The notes under the pieces were generated by a model. It was not told the DNA's origin, searched no databases, and saw nothing but the letters and a program-made list of their open reading frames with translations. Source: Synechococcaceae cyanobacterium (GTDB lineage Bacteria > Cyanobacteriota > Cyanobacteriia > PCC-6307 > Cyanobiaceae). From it: 64,000 bases of DNA. A program made the position numbers and the translations under genes. Each line of letters begins with the position of its first letter. The first letter of the stretch is position 1. Shown here piece after piece: positions 33,832 to 42,947 of the stretch. The DNA is taken from assembly GCA_947378425.1 (NCBI GenBank), contig CANCJV010000002.1:1-64000 (forward strand), given 5' to 3'.

Positions 33832-34006
33832 TCATGTGGAGCTGGCGCTATCAGGTATCCCCCCTTCCTGAGTTGGAGGACAGCGAGCAGGCACATGTCC
33901 CCGATCTGTTCCGGAGATGTCAGATGAATGCAAATATTCTGCTTTTCCCGACATAGCTACCTCTCTGGAATCCACTATTCTCCGTCTATAGTGGCTGGAT
34001 TCGGTT
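33832..34006 (+). promoter_or_regulatory. AT-richer spacer with an operator-like inverted repeat
   Basis: This stretch is clearly more AT-rich than its surroundings. It contains CCACTAT...ATAGTGG (33972-33994), a 7-bp inverted repeat with a 9-base spacer; TATAGT in its right half (33987-33992) could be a -10 element, with no good -35. It probably starts the transcript for the small genes that follow. Confidence 0.4.
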
Positions 34007-34132
34007 ATGACAAATCTCGTCAGCATCACAAGTGATGCATTGGAGGCTCTCGGTTTCGGAATCGATAGAGCCAACGATCGTCTCGCCACCGCCTCATTCC
34101 GACCGATCCTTGTCGCCACCCGGGCCGTCTGA
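34007..34132 (+). CDS. Small hypothetical protein (41 residues)
   Basis: ATG at 34007 opens a 41-codon frame reading MTNLVSITSDALEALGFGIDRA and ending ILVATRAV, with the stop 9 bases before the next start. It follows the operator-like repeat by about 10 bases. No family recognised; coding status is inferred from position and balanced composition. Confidence 0.4.
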   Translation: MTNLVSITSDALEALGFGIDRANDRLATASFRPILVATRAV

Positions 34133-34141
34133 GCCACTCCC

Positions 34142-34384
34142 ATGTCCCTAGACCTCACCGACCCATTCACTCGATCGAGCTTCGACGCGATGCTCAGCGT
34201 CGCTGGCCGCCGCCTCTCGCCCGAGATGCTGGTCGAGTGGCATCACCGCATCACCGCCGCCGCCGACCTCGACCAGGCCTCCGACATCACATGCGAGATG
34301 GTCGGACTGCCCCTCACCGATGAGGACCGCCGTATCGCCCGCGAGGTCCGCGCCTCTCTCGCCCTCCTAGGAGATCAGCTCTGA
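34142..34384 (+). CDS. Small acidic hypothetical protein of the island
   Basis: 80 residues, mostly helical and acidic (DQASDITCEMVGLPLTDEDRRIAREVRASLALL). Its stop TGA overlaps the next ATG (TGATGA), indicating translational coupling. No conserved domain recognised. Confidence 0.6.
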   Translation: MSLDLTDPFTRSSFDAMLSVAGRRLSPEMLVEWHHRITAAADLDQASDITCEMVGLPLTDEDRRIAREVRASLALLGDQL

Positions 34385-34728
34385 TGACCACCTACACCGC
34401 CAGCATCAGGTCCGCAAGCAGCGATGGTGATGTCGTCGTCATCGGCCGATCCGACGGGGCCAGCGCTCCGTCTTATGAGTGGATCGACGACCAGTTCGGG
34501 ACGTCCGAGCTAATCATGAGCAGCTACCTAGAGGAGGCCTACCAGCAGGGGCTCTACTCCACCGGTTCCGTCGGCGAGGTCCGGGACATGCTCCACGCCA
34601 TGGGGCGAACGGCTCACCTCTGCATGTCCGGCGACCTGACCCTGGAGATCCCGGACGAGACCGCCGCGAAGGCCGAGGCTGAGGCGGAGAAGTTCTGGGC
34701 CGACCTGCCCGAGGGGGCCGTCCCCTGA
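34384..34728 (+). CDS. Hypothetical protein coupled to the preceding gene
   Basis: 114 residues, acidic, with VVVIGRSDGASAPSYEWIDDQF and a C-terminal Ala/Glu helix (ETAAKAEAEAEKFWADL). Start overlaps the upstream stop. Not recognised; likely a small accessory protein of the element. Confidence 0.6.
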   Translation: MTTYTASIRSASSDGDVVVIGRSDGASAPSYEWIDDQFGTSELIMSSYLEEAYQQGLYSTGSVGEVRDMLHAMGRTAHLCMSGDLTLEIPDETAAKAEAEAEKFWADLPEGAVP

Positions 34729-34800
34729 GCCTGGCCCGGGAGCGGATCGGGTCGCCCTAGGGCAGGCCATGAGCTTTTCCGCTAGGGACGCCGGGTAGGT

Positions 34801-34810
34801 TGTATATACA
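34801..34810 (+). promoter_or_regulatory. Perfect palindrome TGTATATACA
   Basis: A 10-bp perfect AT-rich palindrome 16 bases ahead of the ATG at 34827, in GC-rich surroundings. It resembles a small operator or -10 region. Confidence 0.35.
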
Positions 34811-34826
34811 CCATGGAGCCGTCGCC

Positions 34827-35384
34827 ATGACTCAGCCTGTCCCCGACACCTGCAGCGCCCCCCATCCCCAGGCCGCCCGGAACGCTCGCCTCAATGCCCG
34901 CCGCCGGCAGGAGACCATCGCCCGGCGCGAGAGGGATATGGGGGTTGCCGGGCCAAGGTCGTCCCGGGCTCTGCCAATCACGTCAGAGATCCGGGAGGAG
35001 GTCCGACGCATCGTCAGGGACTTTTACGGCGGCCCCTACGACCTCGACCTGATCCGAATGGCGATCGGACAGCTCCACAGAGATTCAACCGGGCCCTATT
35101 ACGGGGATCCTCGGCTGGGTTCGAGCCGCCGGCGGACGCTTGCCCGGAACTTCTCCCAGAGTTGGAAGGAGTCGACGGGGCTGTCTTGGCGTATTCGCTC
35201 CACGAAGAAACTTCAACGGATCGAACCGAACATCCGCCGGGTCGAGGTGTTTTCGACCATCTACAACGAATCCCCGCCGAGGGTTTCCTTCGAGGCCCGC
35301 GCCCGATTCGGGCGGGTCGGGTTGGTCTCCCGGTCGTTTTGGTCGCTGGATGCAGCTCGGGGATGGCTCCGGGCCGCCCGCTAG
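34827..35384 (+). CDS. Basic hypothetical protein of the island
   Basis: 185 residues from ATG 34827 (MTQPVPDTCSAPHP); a possible earlier start at 34800 lies in the palindrome. It is Arg-rich (NARLNARRRQETIARRERDM; RSTKKLQRIEPNIRRVEVF), consistent with nucleic-acid binding. No known domain recognised. It precedes the replication gene by 178 bases. Confidence 0.55.
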   Translation: MTQPVPDTCSAPHPQAARNARLNARRRQETIARRERDMGVAGPRSSRALPITSEIREEVRRIVRDFYGGPYDLDLIRMAIGQLHRDSTGPYYGDPRLGSSRRRTLARNFSQSWKESTGLSWRIRSTKKLQRIEPNIRRVEVFSTIYNESPPRVSFEARARFGRVGLVSRSFWSLDAARGWLRAAR

Positions 35385-35562
35385 GCCCATGCAGAAGGGA
35401 AAGACCCCAGAGAGGTCGTGACCATGTTTTACAAGTGGGGAGAACTTGAGGCCCTCGGTCGAGCGCCAGCAGCCTGACTCGGGAACGACGGCATCACGCC
35501 CCGGTTTCGCTTTGTCGATAGCGATTCGAAGATGCCTTTTAAAGTTGTAGATACCTGCGGGT

Positions 35563-38535
35563 ATGCCTCCGGGATTGATCCCTCGGAGCCAGGAATCTGA
35601 GGTGGCTTTGCGGGGCCCCTCCGAGGCCCTGGGGCTCCTCCGCAATAGCGCCGTGCCCCCTCTCAGCAGCCTTCAGGTCTCAGCCCTCGCGGCAGCAGTC
35701 GAGACCATTCCGCTATTCCTGGAGTCAGTCGGCCTGATAGACGAGCCCACCGTCTTCACCTGGTACGGCGGAGAGCGCGGTTCGATTCACTTCGAGCGCA
35801 CCGAGGCCGGCGCAACCCCGATCCCCTGGTCTGACGCCGTCCGGGATCGGATCCTGAGGGAGACCGAGCAGATGCACAGCACCGGCCGGCAGCTCGGGTT
35901 CGTCTCCGTCCGAGGGGGAAGCAAGAACGTTCAGCTCACGAGCGGCTCAGCCCTCCGGGCCGAATCCGACACCATGTCGATCGACGATCAGTTCCGCATC
36001 GTCGAGGCCTTCGCGGCCCGCCATGGGGTCGAGCCGACGGTCCTCCGCACCGGGGGGAAGAGCCTCCATATCTGGCTGAGAATCGCCGAACCGATCGCTG
36101 CCGAGAACTACACCATCGCGAGCCGGGCCTTCTTCCGACTCCTGCAGGAGGCCGCCAGCTCGATCGGCCTAGGGGCTGTCGAGTTCGACGATGCCATGAG
36201 TCGCCCGCACCAGCCCGCCCGGCTCCCTGGGGCTGTTCATGCCAAGACAGGAGCGGTTGCCGAGGTGGCCATCTGGGGAGGGGCTGCCGCGGTCTCCCTG
36301 GCTGCTCTGGGGATCGACCTCGAACGGGAACGGGCGACTCAGACTCCGCCCCCATCCGCAAGGGCCCGGGCCCTCGCTGAGGTCTCCTCGGCCGGCTTCC
36401 TGGGGTACGTCGGCAATGCCGAGATCGACCATCTGATCCGCCTTGCCGTGTGCTTCCCGATCCGGCAGCCGGGAGCCGGGACCTACGCCGTCGTCGAGCC
36501 CCTGGTCGGCGCCCTGTCCCGCGCCTATGGGGCCGAGATCGCCGCGACGGTGCTCCATCAAGCCGGGCACGTCGGCAAGCATGGCCAGGCCGGGATCGAG
36601 GGGCTGCGGGCCTGGGCTGAGTCCTACGCCTTCGATCGGGAGGGCGGGATGCGAGGCCTCGCCTACCTGGCCGGCGTCGCCTCCCGTGAGTACGGCTACA
36701 GCCGCCCCCTGGTTCGATTCGAGGAGACCCCGGGAGAGGTCCAGGCCGTCGACCCGGCCATGATGCTGCCCCTGATGCTCGAAGGCGGCGGGACGTTCCG
36801 GGCCGCGACCGGAGCAGGGAAGACAGAAGCCGCAGCACAAGCTGTCCGGGTGATGGCAGAGCAGTGGGCCGACGGGCCCCTGGCCGTGACGGTCGTCACC
36901 CCGCGCCGGGCTCTGAACCTGGCCGCTGCTCATGCCTTCGGGGCCGCCAACGTCTCAGGCTCCAGAGGTCCGACCGCACTGATGCCCCTGTTGCTGTCTG
37001 GCGTCACCCTGCCAGGCCGTCACGCCTGCTGTATCCAGAGCCTAGGGCGGGCCTCGAAATCGAACGGCATCCCGATCAACGGGCGAGGAGGTAGCAACTG
37101 GGTCGACTGGGGGGACGTCAGAGGGGCCCATTCCGGGGTCCTCGCCCTCGATGAGTTCCGCCAGGTGGTCGAGTCCGTGACCCTGGCCCGGGCGGAAGAG
37201 GGTGGGATGTGGACCCCCCAGAGCAGGATCCAATCCTTCCAGGCCCTGCTCCTGACGATGCGTCATGCCGGGGTGATCTGGGCCCTCGATGCACAGGCAG
37301 GGGAGCCCGAGAGGCAGCTCCTCCTAGCCGCTGGCCGGGCCCAGGAGGCGAACAACATCATCACCACCCCAGGCCGTCCCCGGGAGGGCGTCTACCGCTG
37401 GACGGGGTCGATTCCCACGTTCCGCCGGGCCCTGGTCGACGTTGTCACCGGGCCACGTGAGAAGCCCGTCCTGGCGATCGTGGGCGGCAAGGGGGTCGAC
37501 GGGGATGAGGGGCAGGGGATCAATGCTCGGGACCTCCGGGCAGCGGTCCTAGGGGCCTGTCCCGGGGCACGGGTCAAGATCCTCGACGCGGAGTCGGTGG
37601 TAGGGGAGGAGGCCCGGGCGATCCTGCGGGGGATCGGGACAGAGGCCTGGGATCTGGTAATCGGCACGGGGGTGATCCAGTCCGGGGTGTCCTGGGTTGG
37701 CCTGTTCCACCCGACCGTGTTCGTCGCCGGAGGTCCGACCTTGCCCCCACCGATCGCCGGCTCGCAGGCCGTCAACCGGGAGCGGACGGCATCGGATGCC
37801 ATCGCCTACTTGCCGGAGGTGGTCCCCCTGCGAGGACTGGAGGAGGGCACGGCGGAGGAGATCGAGGCCCGGTTCCGGGAGGAACGCCTATCGGGAGCAG
37901 GGGCGGAGGTGGCCGGAGCCGGCCCGGTCGTCGAGGTGTTCGAGAGGATCGCCGCCCTCTATCACGCCCGGGCCTACCGGGAGGCCGTGCTGTACCGGGA
38001 CCACGCGATCGAATACGCCCGCCGCGATGGTTGGGAGGTCCTCCCCCTGGAGGAGGGCGCCAGCAAGGGCACCCGAAAGCAGCAACGCCGCCGCGCAGAG
38101 GCCCTTGGGGTCGAGGCCCTGGGGGACTGGGCCCGCTGGTTGCATGAACGGCTTCAGGGCCTGGAGGGGACCTACTACCGCGAGAGGTGGGAGGCCCACG
38201 TCCGGGGCGCCGTGGGGCTGGATCTGCTGGGGAATCCAGAGGCCGTATGGGCCCATCTGGTCGCCTCAGGCCTGCCTGCCCTATGTGACGGGGAATGGCA
38301 CCCGGCGGAGGAAGTCGCGGCCGTGGGGGCGCTGCTGGGCACCGCTGACGGTCGCCGGCTGCTGGGTCAGGCGGAGCCCTGGCTCGGGACCACACTGAGG
38401 CCCGGGAAGGGGGGCACGGCTCAGCCGGCCAGAGCGGTCGGGAGTGTCCTGAAGGCAGTGGGGTTCAGCCTCAGTAGGAAGTCGATCAAGGCAGCGGGGA
38501 AGGTGGTCAAGGTGTACCGGGCGGAGCCGTCGTGA
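35563..38535 (+). CDS. Primase/helicase-like replication protein (CyRepA1-like)
   Basis: A 990-residue protein. Residues about 40-280 look like an archaeo-eukaryotic-type primase region (FVSVRGGSKNVQL, GGKSLHIWLRI with the S-x-H motif, EFDDAMSRPHQPARLPG). The second part is an ATPase: Walker A in AATGAGKTEAA (Lys420) and an acidic DEF box LALDEFRQV (Asp530, Glu531), followed by motifs near GTGVIQSGVSW, as in origin-binding-protein type helicases. This architecture is that of cyanobacterial plasmid replication proteins of the CyRepA1 family. It probably lets the element replicate after excision. A truncated homologue lies at 49228-49511. Confidence 0.72.
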   Translation: MPPGLIPRSQESEVALRGPSEALGLLRNSAVPPLSSLQVSALAAAVETIPLFLESVGLIDEPTVFTWYGGERGSIHFERTEAGATPIPWSDAVRDRILRETEQMHSTGRQLGFVSVRGGSKNVQLTSGSALRAESDTMSIDDQFRIVEAFAARHGVEPTVLRTGGKSLHIWLRIAEPIAAENYTIASRAFFRLLQEAASSIGLGAVEFDDAMSRPHQPARLPGAVHAKTGAVAEVAIWGGAAAVSLAALGIDLERERATQTPPPSARARALAEVSSAGFLGYVGNAEIDHLIRLAVCFPIRQPGAGTYAVVEPLVGALSRAYGAEIAATVLHQAGHVGKHGQAGIEGLRAWAESYAFDREGGMRGLAYLAGVASREYGYSRPLVRFEETPGEVQAVDPAMMLPLMLEGGGTFRAATGAGKTEAAAQAVRVMAEQWADGPLAVTVVTPRRALNLAAAHAFGAANVSGSRGPTALMPLLLSGVTLPGRHACCIQSLGRASKSNGIPINGRGGSNWVDWGDVRGAHSGVLALDEFRQVVESVTLARAEEGGMWTPQSRIQSFQALLLTMRHAGVIWALDAQAGEPERQLLLAAGRAQEANNIITTPGRPREGVYRWTGSIPTFRRALVDVVTGPREKPVLAIVGGKGVDGDEGQGINARDLRAAVLGACPGARVKILDAESVVGEEARAILRGIGTEAWDLVIGTGVIQSGVSWVGLFHPTVFVAGGPTLPPPIAGSQAVNRERTASDAIAYLPEVVPLRGLEEGTAEEIEARFREERLSGAGAEVAGAGPVVEVFERIAALYHARAYREAVLYRDHAIEYARRDGWEVLPLEEGASKGTRKQQRRRAEALGVEALGDWARWLHERLQGLEGTYYRERWEAHVRGAVGLDLLGNPEAVWAHLVASGLPALCDGEWHPAEEVAAVGALLGTADGRRLLGQAEPWLGTTLRPGKGGTAQPARAVGSVLKAVGFSLSRKSIKAAGKVVKVYRAEPS

Positions 38536-38594
38536 GGTAGACGCTTGTTCCCACACCTTTAGGATCCTTATAGGGCCTGGAACATGCGTCTACC
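38536..38594 (+). promoter_or_regulatory. Inverted repeat flanking a possible promoter
   Basis: GGTAGACGC (38536-38544) immediately follows the replication gene stop and its exact reverse complement GCGTCTACC is at 38586-38594. The 41 bases between contain TTGTTC and TATAGG at roughly promoter spacing. It may be a regulated promoter for the small membrane protein or a processing hairpin. Confidence 0.4.
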
Positions 38595-38621
38595 GCCCAA
38601 ACCCCAGTCCGCCACTGCATC

Positions 38622-38915
38622 ATGGCCCGCTCCGTTCCCTCCCTGTTCACCCAAGGTGTCGCCGTCGGAGGGGTCTCCTCCCTACTGGTCGCCTCCGGCC
38701 CGCTGCTGCCGCTGGCGGCTGTGGCGGTGGTCGTTGCCGGTGCCGTCCTGACTGGTCCACGGGACCGCCAGGAAGGGCCCTCGGCCTCACCTCTGGCGCC
38801 GATGTTCACCCCGCAGGAGGAGGCTGCCCTGAAGGCCTTCGCAGCCCGCCTGGATGCCGCCCCGGATGATGCAGCACGGCGAGCTTTGGGGGAGGAATGG
38901 CTCCCAGGCCATTGA
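38622..38915 (+). CDS. Small membrane protein of the island
   Basis: 97 residues with one long hydrophobic stretch (GVAVGGVSSLLVASGPLLPLAAVAVVVAGAVL, about 12-43) followed by a polar, helical tail (TPQEEAALKAFAARLDAAPDDAARRALGEEW). Possibly an inner-membrane accessory protein. Not recognised. Confidence 0.55.
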   Translation: MARSVPSLFTQGVAVGGVSSLLVASGPLLPLAAVAVVVAGAVLTGPRDRQEGPSASPLAPMFTPQEEAALKAFAARLDAAPDDAARRALGEEWLPGH

Positions 38916-39267
38916 CCACCAGCCCCGGCAGCTTCCTCTCCACTTACGGCGGTGCCCTCCGCCTCTGTGCTGTCCGAGCCGGGTCCCCGTTGGAAGCCCC
39001 GCAAAGTGCCCAGCTGCTGTAGGCCGTAGCCCCGGCGGCTGGCTGACAATCGCGACACCTTTGACTCTGAGCCCCTCGAATCTGGCGCGCGACGGCCCAG
39101 CTTCCGCTGGTTTCTCCCAGAGGTAGCCGCTCGCTCATTCTCCGTTGCGGTGAGCCTCTCAGCGTCGGGGCCTGCCCTCTCCTTGAGCCCCTGCCAAAGC
39201 CCCGCATGGTTCAGCCGGATGTCCTTCAGCCCCCTTCGGCCCCTCTGGCCGAACGAACATTCGACTC
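38916..39267. other. Spacer between the replication and RM modules
   Basis: About 350 bases between convergent genes with no supported gene. It separates the plus-strand replication module from the minus-strand RM operon, a likely junction between element backbone and cargo. Confidence 0.4.
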
Positions 39268-39891
39268 TCAGGTTTGATCCCCGACCTGCATTCCGGCAGC
39301 TCCCTTCACCGCGTCAGCGATCCCCCCGAACCTCAAAGGCTCCCCATGTAGGACCTTCAGCGAGGGAAGCGTGATCGAGTGCTGGCTCCGCTTTCTGGCA
39401 TCAAGTACAGCCGTCGGCACGACGTAGAACTCCCACTGGTCTAGATCCAGCGGGTCCAGGGTGGCCTGCTCCTGATGGGCAAGGAGGGCGAAGACGTAGA
39501 CCTCAGCCTGCCGACGGGGTTCATCCTCGTAGGAGCCGGTCTGAGGCTCCCAGGCCCTGGTCTTGGCGCAGGAGAAGACGACGGGCGAGAGCCGCTCCTG
39601 ATGCCAGGTCTGGATGTAGGCCGCCGACTTGACCTCAATGGTGATGCCCTCTGGGGTCCGGAGGTCGTAAGGGGCCCATTCCTCCCGGACGCCCTGGGCC
39701 GCGGCCACCGCCTGGGCGACCAGGTATTCGGCCAAAATGCCTCGCAATGTGTTGCTAACCAGGTCGGACGCGCTCCACTGCCAGAACGAGAGCACGTTGA
39801 AGTTCAGAGCCGCTCCACCCTGACGGAAGGACTCCTCTCCAGAGCGACGCAGGCGCTCGATGGGACCTAGCTCGCTCACGCCGCCGCCCAC
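39268..39891 (-). CDS. PD-(D/E)XK nuclease-like protein at the end of the RM operon
   Basis: 207 residues. [19 protein letters not shown], then [27 protein letters not shown] gives the Asp plus E-V-K pattern of the restriction-endonuclease fold, and CAKTRAW follows. I have seen this family as unnamed genes beside type I RM systems. Its start overlaps the hsdR stop by 16 bases, so it is translated with it. Whether it cuts DNA or helps the RM complex is unknown. Confidence 0.6.
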   Translation of the reverse strand: MGGGVSELGPIERLRRSGEESFRQGGAALNFNVLSFWQWSASDLVSNTLRGILAEYLVAQAVAAAQGVREEWAPYDLRTPEGITIEVKSAAYIQTWHQERLSPVVFSCAKTRAWEPQTGSYEDEPRRQAEVYVFALLAHQEQATLDPLDLDQWEFYVVPTAVLDARKRSQHSITLPSLKVLHGEPLRFGGIADAVKGAAGMQVGDQT

Positions 39892-42800
39892 CCCTCGGTG
39901 AGGGTCTCTGCCTGCTCGATCACTGTGTCGGTGGCCTTGGCCTGGAGATCCGGTGGGTAGCCGTATTTCCGCAGGATCCGCTTGACGGCCACGCGCAGCT
40001 CGGCTCGCACGTTCTCCCGCAGGGTCCAGTCGATCGTCACCTTCCCCTTGACGGTGGCCACCAGCTCGCGGGCGATGGTTCGGAGCTGTTCGTCGCCCAG
40101 CACGGCCACAGCGCTGTCGTTGGTGCCCAGGGCGTCGTAGAAGGCCACCTCGTCATCGTTGAGGCCCAGAGCCTCGCCACGGCTGGCCGCGGCCTGCAGG
40201 TCCTTGGCGAGCTGGATCAGCTCCTCGATCACCTGGGCCGTCTCGATCGCCCGGTTGCGGTACCGCTGCAGGGCTTTCTCCAGCAGCTCCCGGAACGAGC
40301 GGGCTTGCACCACGTTGCGCTTGGCGCGGGTCTTGATCTCGCCCTTCAGCAGCTTTTGGAGCAGCTCCACGGCCAGGTTGCGCTGGGGCATCCCCCGCAC
40401 CTCGGCGAGGAACTCGTCCGAGAGGATCGAGATGTCGGGCTTCTTGAGGCCGGCAGCCTCGAACACGTCGAGCACCCCATCGGAGACGACGGCTTTGGAG
40501 ATGATCTGGCGGATGGCCAGGTTTACCTCCTCGTTGGTCTTGCCCTCACCAGGCGTGCCCTTGGCCAGCACGGCGCGCACGGCCTGGAAGAAGCCCACGT
40601 CGTCGCGGATCCGGATGGCTTCCTCGTCGGGCACCGAGAGGGCGAAGGCCTGCGACAGCTCGGTGACGCTCTGCAGCAGCCGCTCCTTGCCCTTCTCCTT
40701 GGCAAGGATGTGCTCCTGGGCGGCTGGGAGAAGCGAGAGACGCTGCTGGGGTGTGCCGCTGACCCAGGGGCTCCAGTCGAGGCCGTGAAAGAGGCCGCAG
40801 CAGACCTCGTACTTCTCCAGCATCACGGCCACCGCCTCGGCCTGATCCAGGGCCGTGTTGCCCTTGCCGCCCGCCTCGGTATAGGTGGCCAGGGCCGCCT
40901 TGAGCTGGTCGCCCAGGCCGAGGTAATCCACGATCAGACCACCTGGCTTGCCCCTGAACACCCGGTTCACCCGGGCGATGGCCTGCATCAGGCCGTGGCC
41001 CCGCATCGGTTTGTCGGCGTACATCGTGTGCAGGCAGGGGGCGTCGAAGCCCGTGAGCCACATGTCCCGCACGATCACGATCCGCAGGGGATCGGCGGGA
41101 TCCCGGAAGCGCTGGGCGAGGGCCTCGCGGCGGGCCTTGTTCCGGATGTGGGTCTGCCAGTCGAGGGGGTCGGAGGCTGAGCCCGTCATCACCACCTTGA
41201 GGCCCCCGGCCTCGTCGGAATCAGAGTGCCAGTCGGGCCGCAGGGCGATCAGGGCCGCATACAGCGCCACGGCGATGCGGCGGCTCATCACCACCACCAT
41301 CGCCTTGCCGTCGAGAGCCTCGCTGCGCTGCTCGTAGTGGGTGACCAGATCGCGGGCGATCAGCTCGATTCGGTGGGGTGCCCCCACCAGGGCCTCCTGC
41401 TGGGCCCACTTGCCCTTGAGCTTCTCCTTGCGCTCGACCTCTTCACCTTCGGTGGCCTCCTCGAAGTTCTGATCGATGTGGGGCTTCTCGGCCTCCACCA
41501 GATCGATCTGAGCAAGGCGGCTCTCGTAGTAGATCGGCACGGTGGCGCCATCCACCACCGCCTGCTGGATGTCGTAGACGCTGATGTACTCCCCGAAGAC
41601 GGCCTTGGTGTTGGCGTCGGCCTTCTCGATCGGCGTCCCCGTGAAGCCGATGAAGGAGGCGTTGGGGAGGGCGTCGCGCATGTGCCGGGCGAAGCCGTCG
41701 ATGAAGTCGTACTGGCTGCGGTGGGCCTCATCGGCGATCACCACGATGTTGCGCCGCTCTGAGACCACCGGGTGCCGGTCGCCCTTCTCCTGGGGCAGGA
41801 ACTTCTGGATCGTGGTGAAGACCACCCCACCAGAGGCCACCTTGAGCTTCTCCCGCAGGTCGGCTCGATCAGCGGCCTGCACCGGTGGCTGGCGCAGCAG
41901 TTCGCGGCAGCGGGCGAAGGTGCCGAAGAGTTGGTCGTCGAGGTCATTCCGGTCGGTGAGCACCACCACGGTGGGGTTGGCCATGGCGGGTTCGAGGATC
42001 ACCCGCCCGGCGTAGAAGGCCATCGAGAGGCTCTTGCCGGAGCCCTGGGTATGCCAGACCACCCCGATGCGTCGATCACCTTCAGCGGCCCGCAGGGTCT
42101 GCGCCAGGGCCTCGTTGACGGCGTGGAACTGGTGGTAGCCCGCCAGCTTCTTGATCAGACGGCTGTCGCCCTCTTCGAAGACGATGAAGTAGCGGAGTAG
42201 GTCGAGGAAGCGCCGCTGCTCGAACACCCCCTCCAGCAGCACCTGGAGTTCGCTGAGGTAGCCGGGGGCGTCGCCTTCCCCCTCCACGGTGCGCCAGGGC
42301 TTGAACCACTCGCGGCCGGCACCGATCGCGCCGATGCGGGCCTGGATGCCGTCGGAAGTGATCAGCAGGGCGTTGGTGGTGAACAGGGCCGGGATCTGGG
42401 CCTGGTAGGTCTGAAGCTGTTGGAAGGCGCTCCAGATCGTGGCGTTCTCATCGGCCGGGTTCTTCAGCTCGATCACGGCCAGGGGCAGGCCGTTGAGGAA
42501 CACCACCAGATCGGGCCGGCGCTGGTGCTGGCCCTCCACCACCGTGAACTGGTTCACCGCCAGCCAGTCGTTGGCCCTGGGAGCGTCGAAGTCGATCAGC
42601 CTGGCCTGGGCGCCACCGATCGAGCCGTCAGGGCGGCGGAACTCCACGGGGATGCCATCCACCAGGAAGCGGTGGGCGGCCCGGTTGCGCTCGATCAGCG
42701 AGGGCGCATCGAGGCGGATCAGCTTGCGGTAGGCGTCCTCGATCGCCTCAGCTGGCAGGTTCGGATTCAGGCGGGCCAGGGCGGAGCGGAGGCGGCCTTC

Positions 42801-42947
42801 CAGCAGCACATCGCGGCAGTTGGGGTCGCTGCGCTCGGCGGCGGGCTGCCCAACTGCCAGCACAGGGCCGTAGCGGCACTCGTAGCCCAGCTCGGCGAGC
42901 CAACCCAGGGCGGCCTCTTCCACGACCGACTCGCTGAACGGGGTCAT
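39876..42947 (-). CDS. hsdR: Type I restriction enzyme, R (motor and nuclease) subunit
   Basis: 1023 residues, full length. The N-terminal nuclease domain has [22 protein letters not shown] (Asp, then E-x-K). The SF2 motor follows with [14 protein letters not shown] (Walker A), [11 protein letters not shown] (DEAH box) and [13 protein letters not shown] / [34 protein letters not shown] (later motifs). The C-terminus is helical and would contact the HsdM-HsdS core. It translocates DNA and cuts unmodified DNA. Its start overlaps the RhuM-Fic stop by 4 bases. Confidence 0.93.
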   Translation of the reverse strand: MTPFSESVVEEAALGWLAELGYECRYGPVLAVGQPAAERSDPNCRDVLLEGRLRSALARLNPNLPAEAIEDAYRKLIRLDAPSLIERNRAAHRFLVDGIPVEFRRPDGSIGGAQARLIDFDAPRANDWLAVNQFTVVEGQHQRRPDLVVFLNGLPLAVIELKNPADENATIWSAFQQLQTYQAQIPALFTTNALLITSDGIQARIGAIGAGREWFKPWRTVEGEGDAPGYLSELQVLLEGVFEQRRFLDLLRYFIVFEEGDSRLIKKLAGYHQFHAVNEALAQTLRAAEGDRRIGVVWHTQGSGKSLSMAFYAGRVILEPAMANPTVVVLTDRNDLDDQLFGTFARCRELLRQPPVQAADRADLREKLKVASGGVVFTTIQKFLPQEKGDRHPVVSERRNIVVIADEAHRSQYDFIDGFARHMRDALPNASFIGFTGTPIEKADANTKAVFGEYISVYDIQQAVVDGATVPIYYESRLAQIDLVEAEKPHIDQNFEEATEGEEVERKEKLKGKWAQQEALVGAPHRIELIARDLVTHYEQRSEALDGKAMVVVMSRRIAVALYAALIALRPDWHSDSDEAGGLKVVMTGSASDPLDWQTHIRNKARREALAQRFRDPADPLRIVIVRDMWLTGFDAPCLHTMYADKPMRGHGLMQAIARVNRVFRGKPGGLIVDYLGLGDQLKAALATYTEAGGKGNTALDQAEAVAVMLEKYEVCCGLFHGLDWSPWVSGTPQQRLSLLPAAQEHILAKEKGKERLLQSVTELSQAFALSVPDEEAIRIRDDVGFFQAVRAVLAKGTPGEGKTNEEVNLAIRQIISKAVVSDGVLDVFEAAGLKKPDISILSDEFLAEVRGMPQRNLAVELLQKLLKGEIKTRAKRNVVQARSFRELLEKALQRYRNRAIETAQVIEELIQLAKDLQAAASRGEALGLNDDEVAFYDALGTNDSAVAVLGDEQLRTIARELVATVKGKVTIDWTLRENVRAELRVAVKRILRKYGYPPDLQAKATDTVIEQAETLTEGWAAA

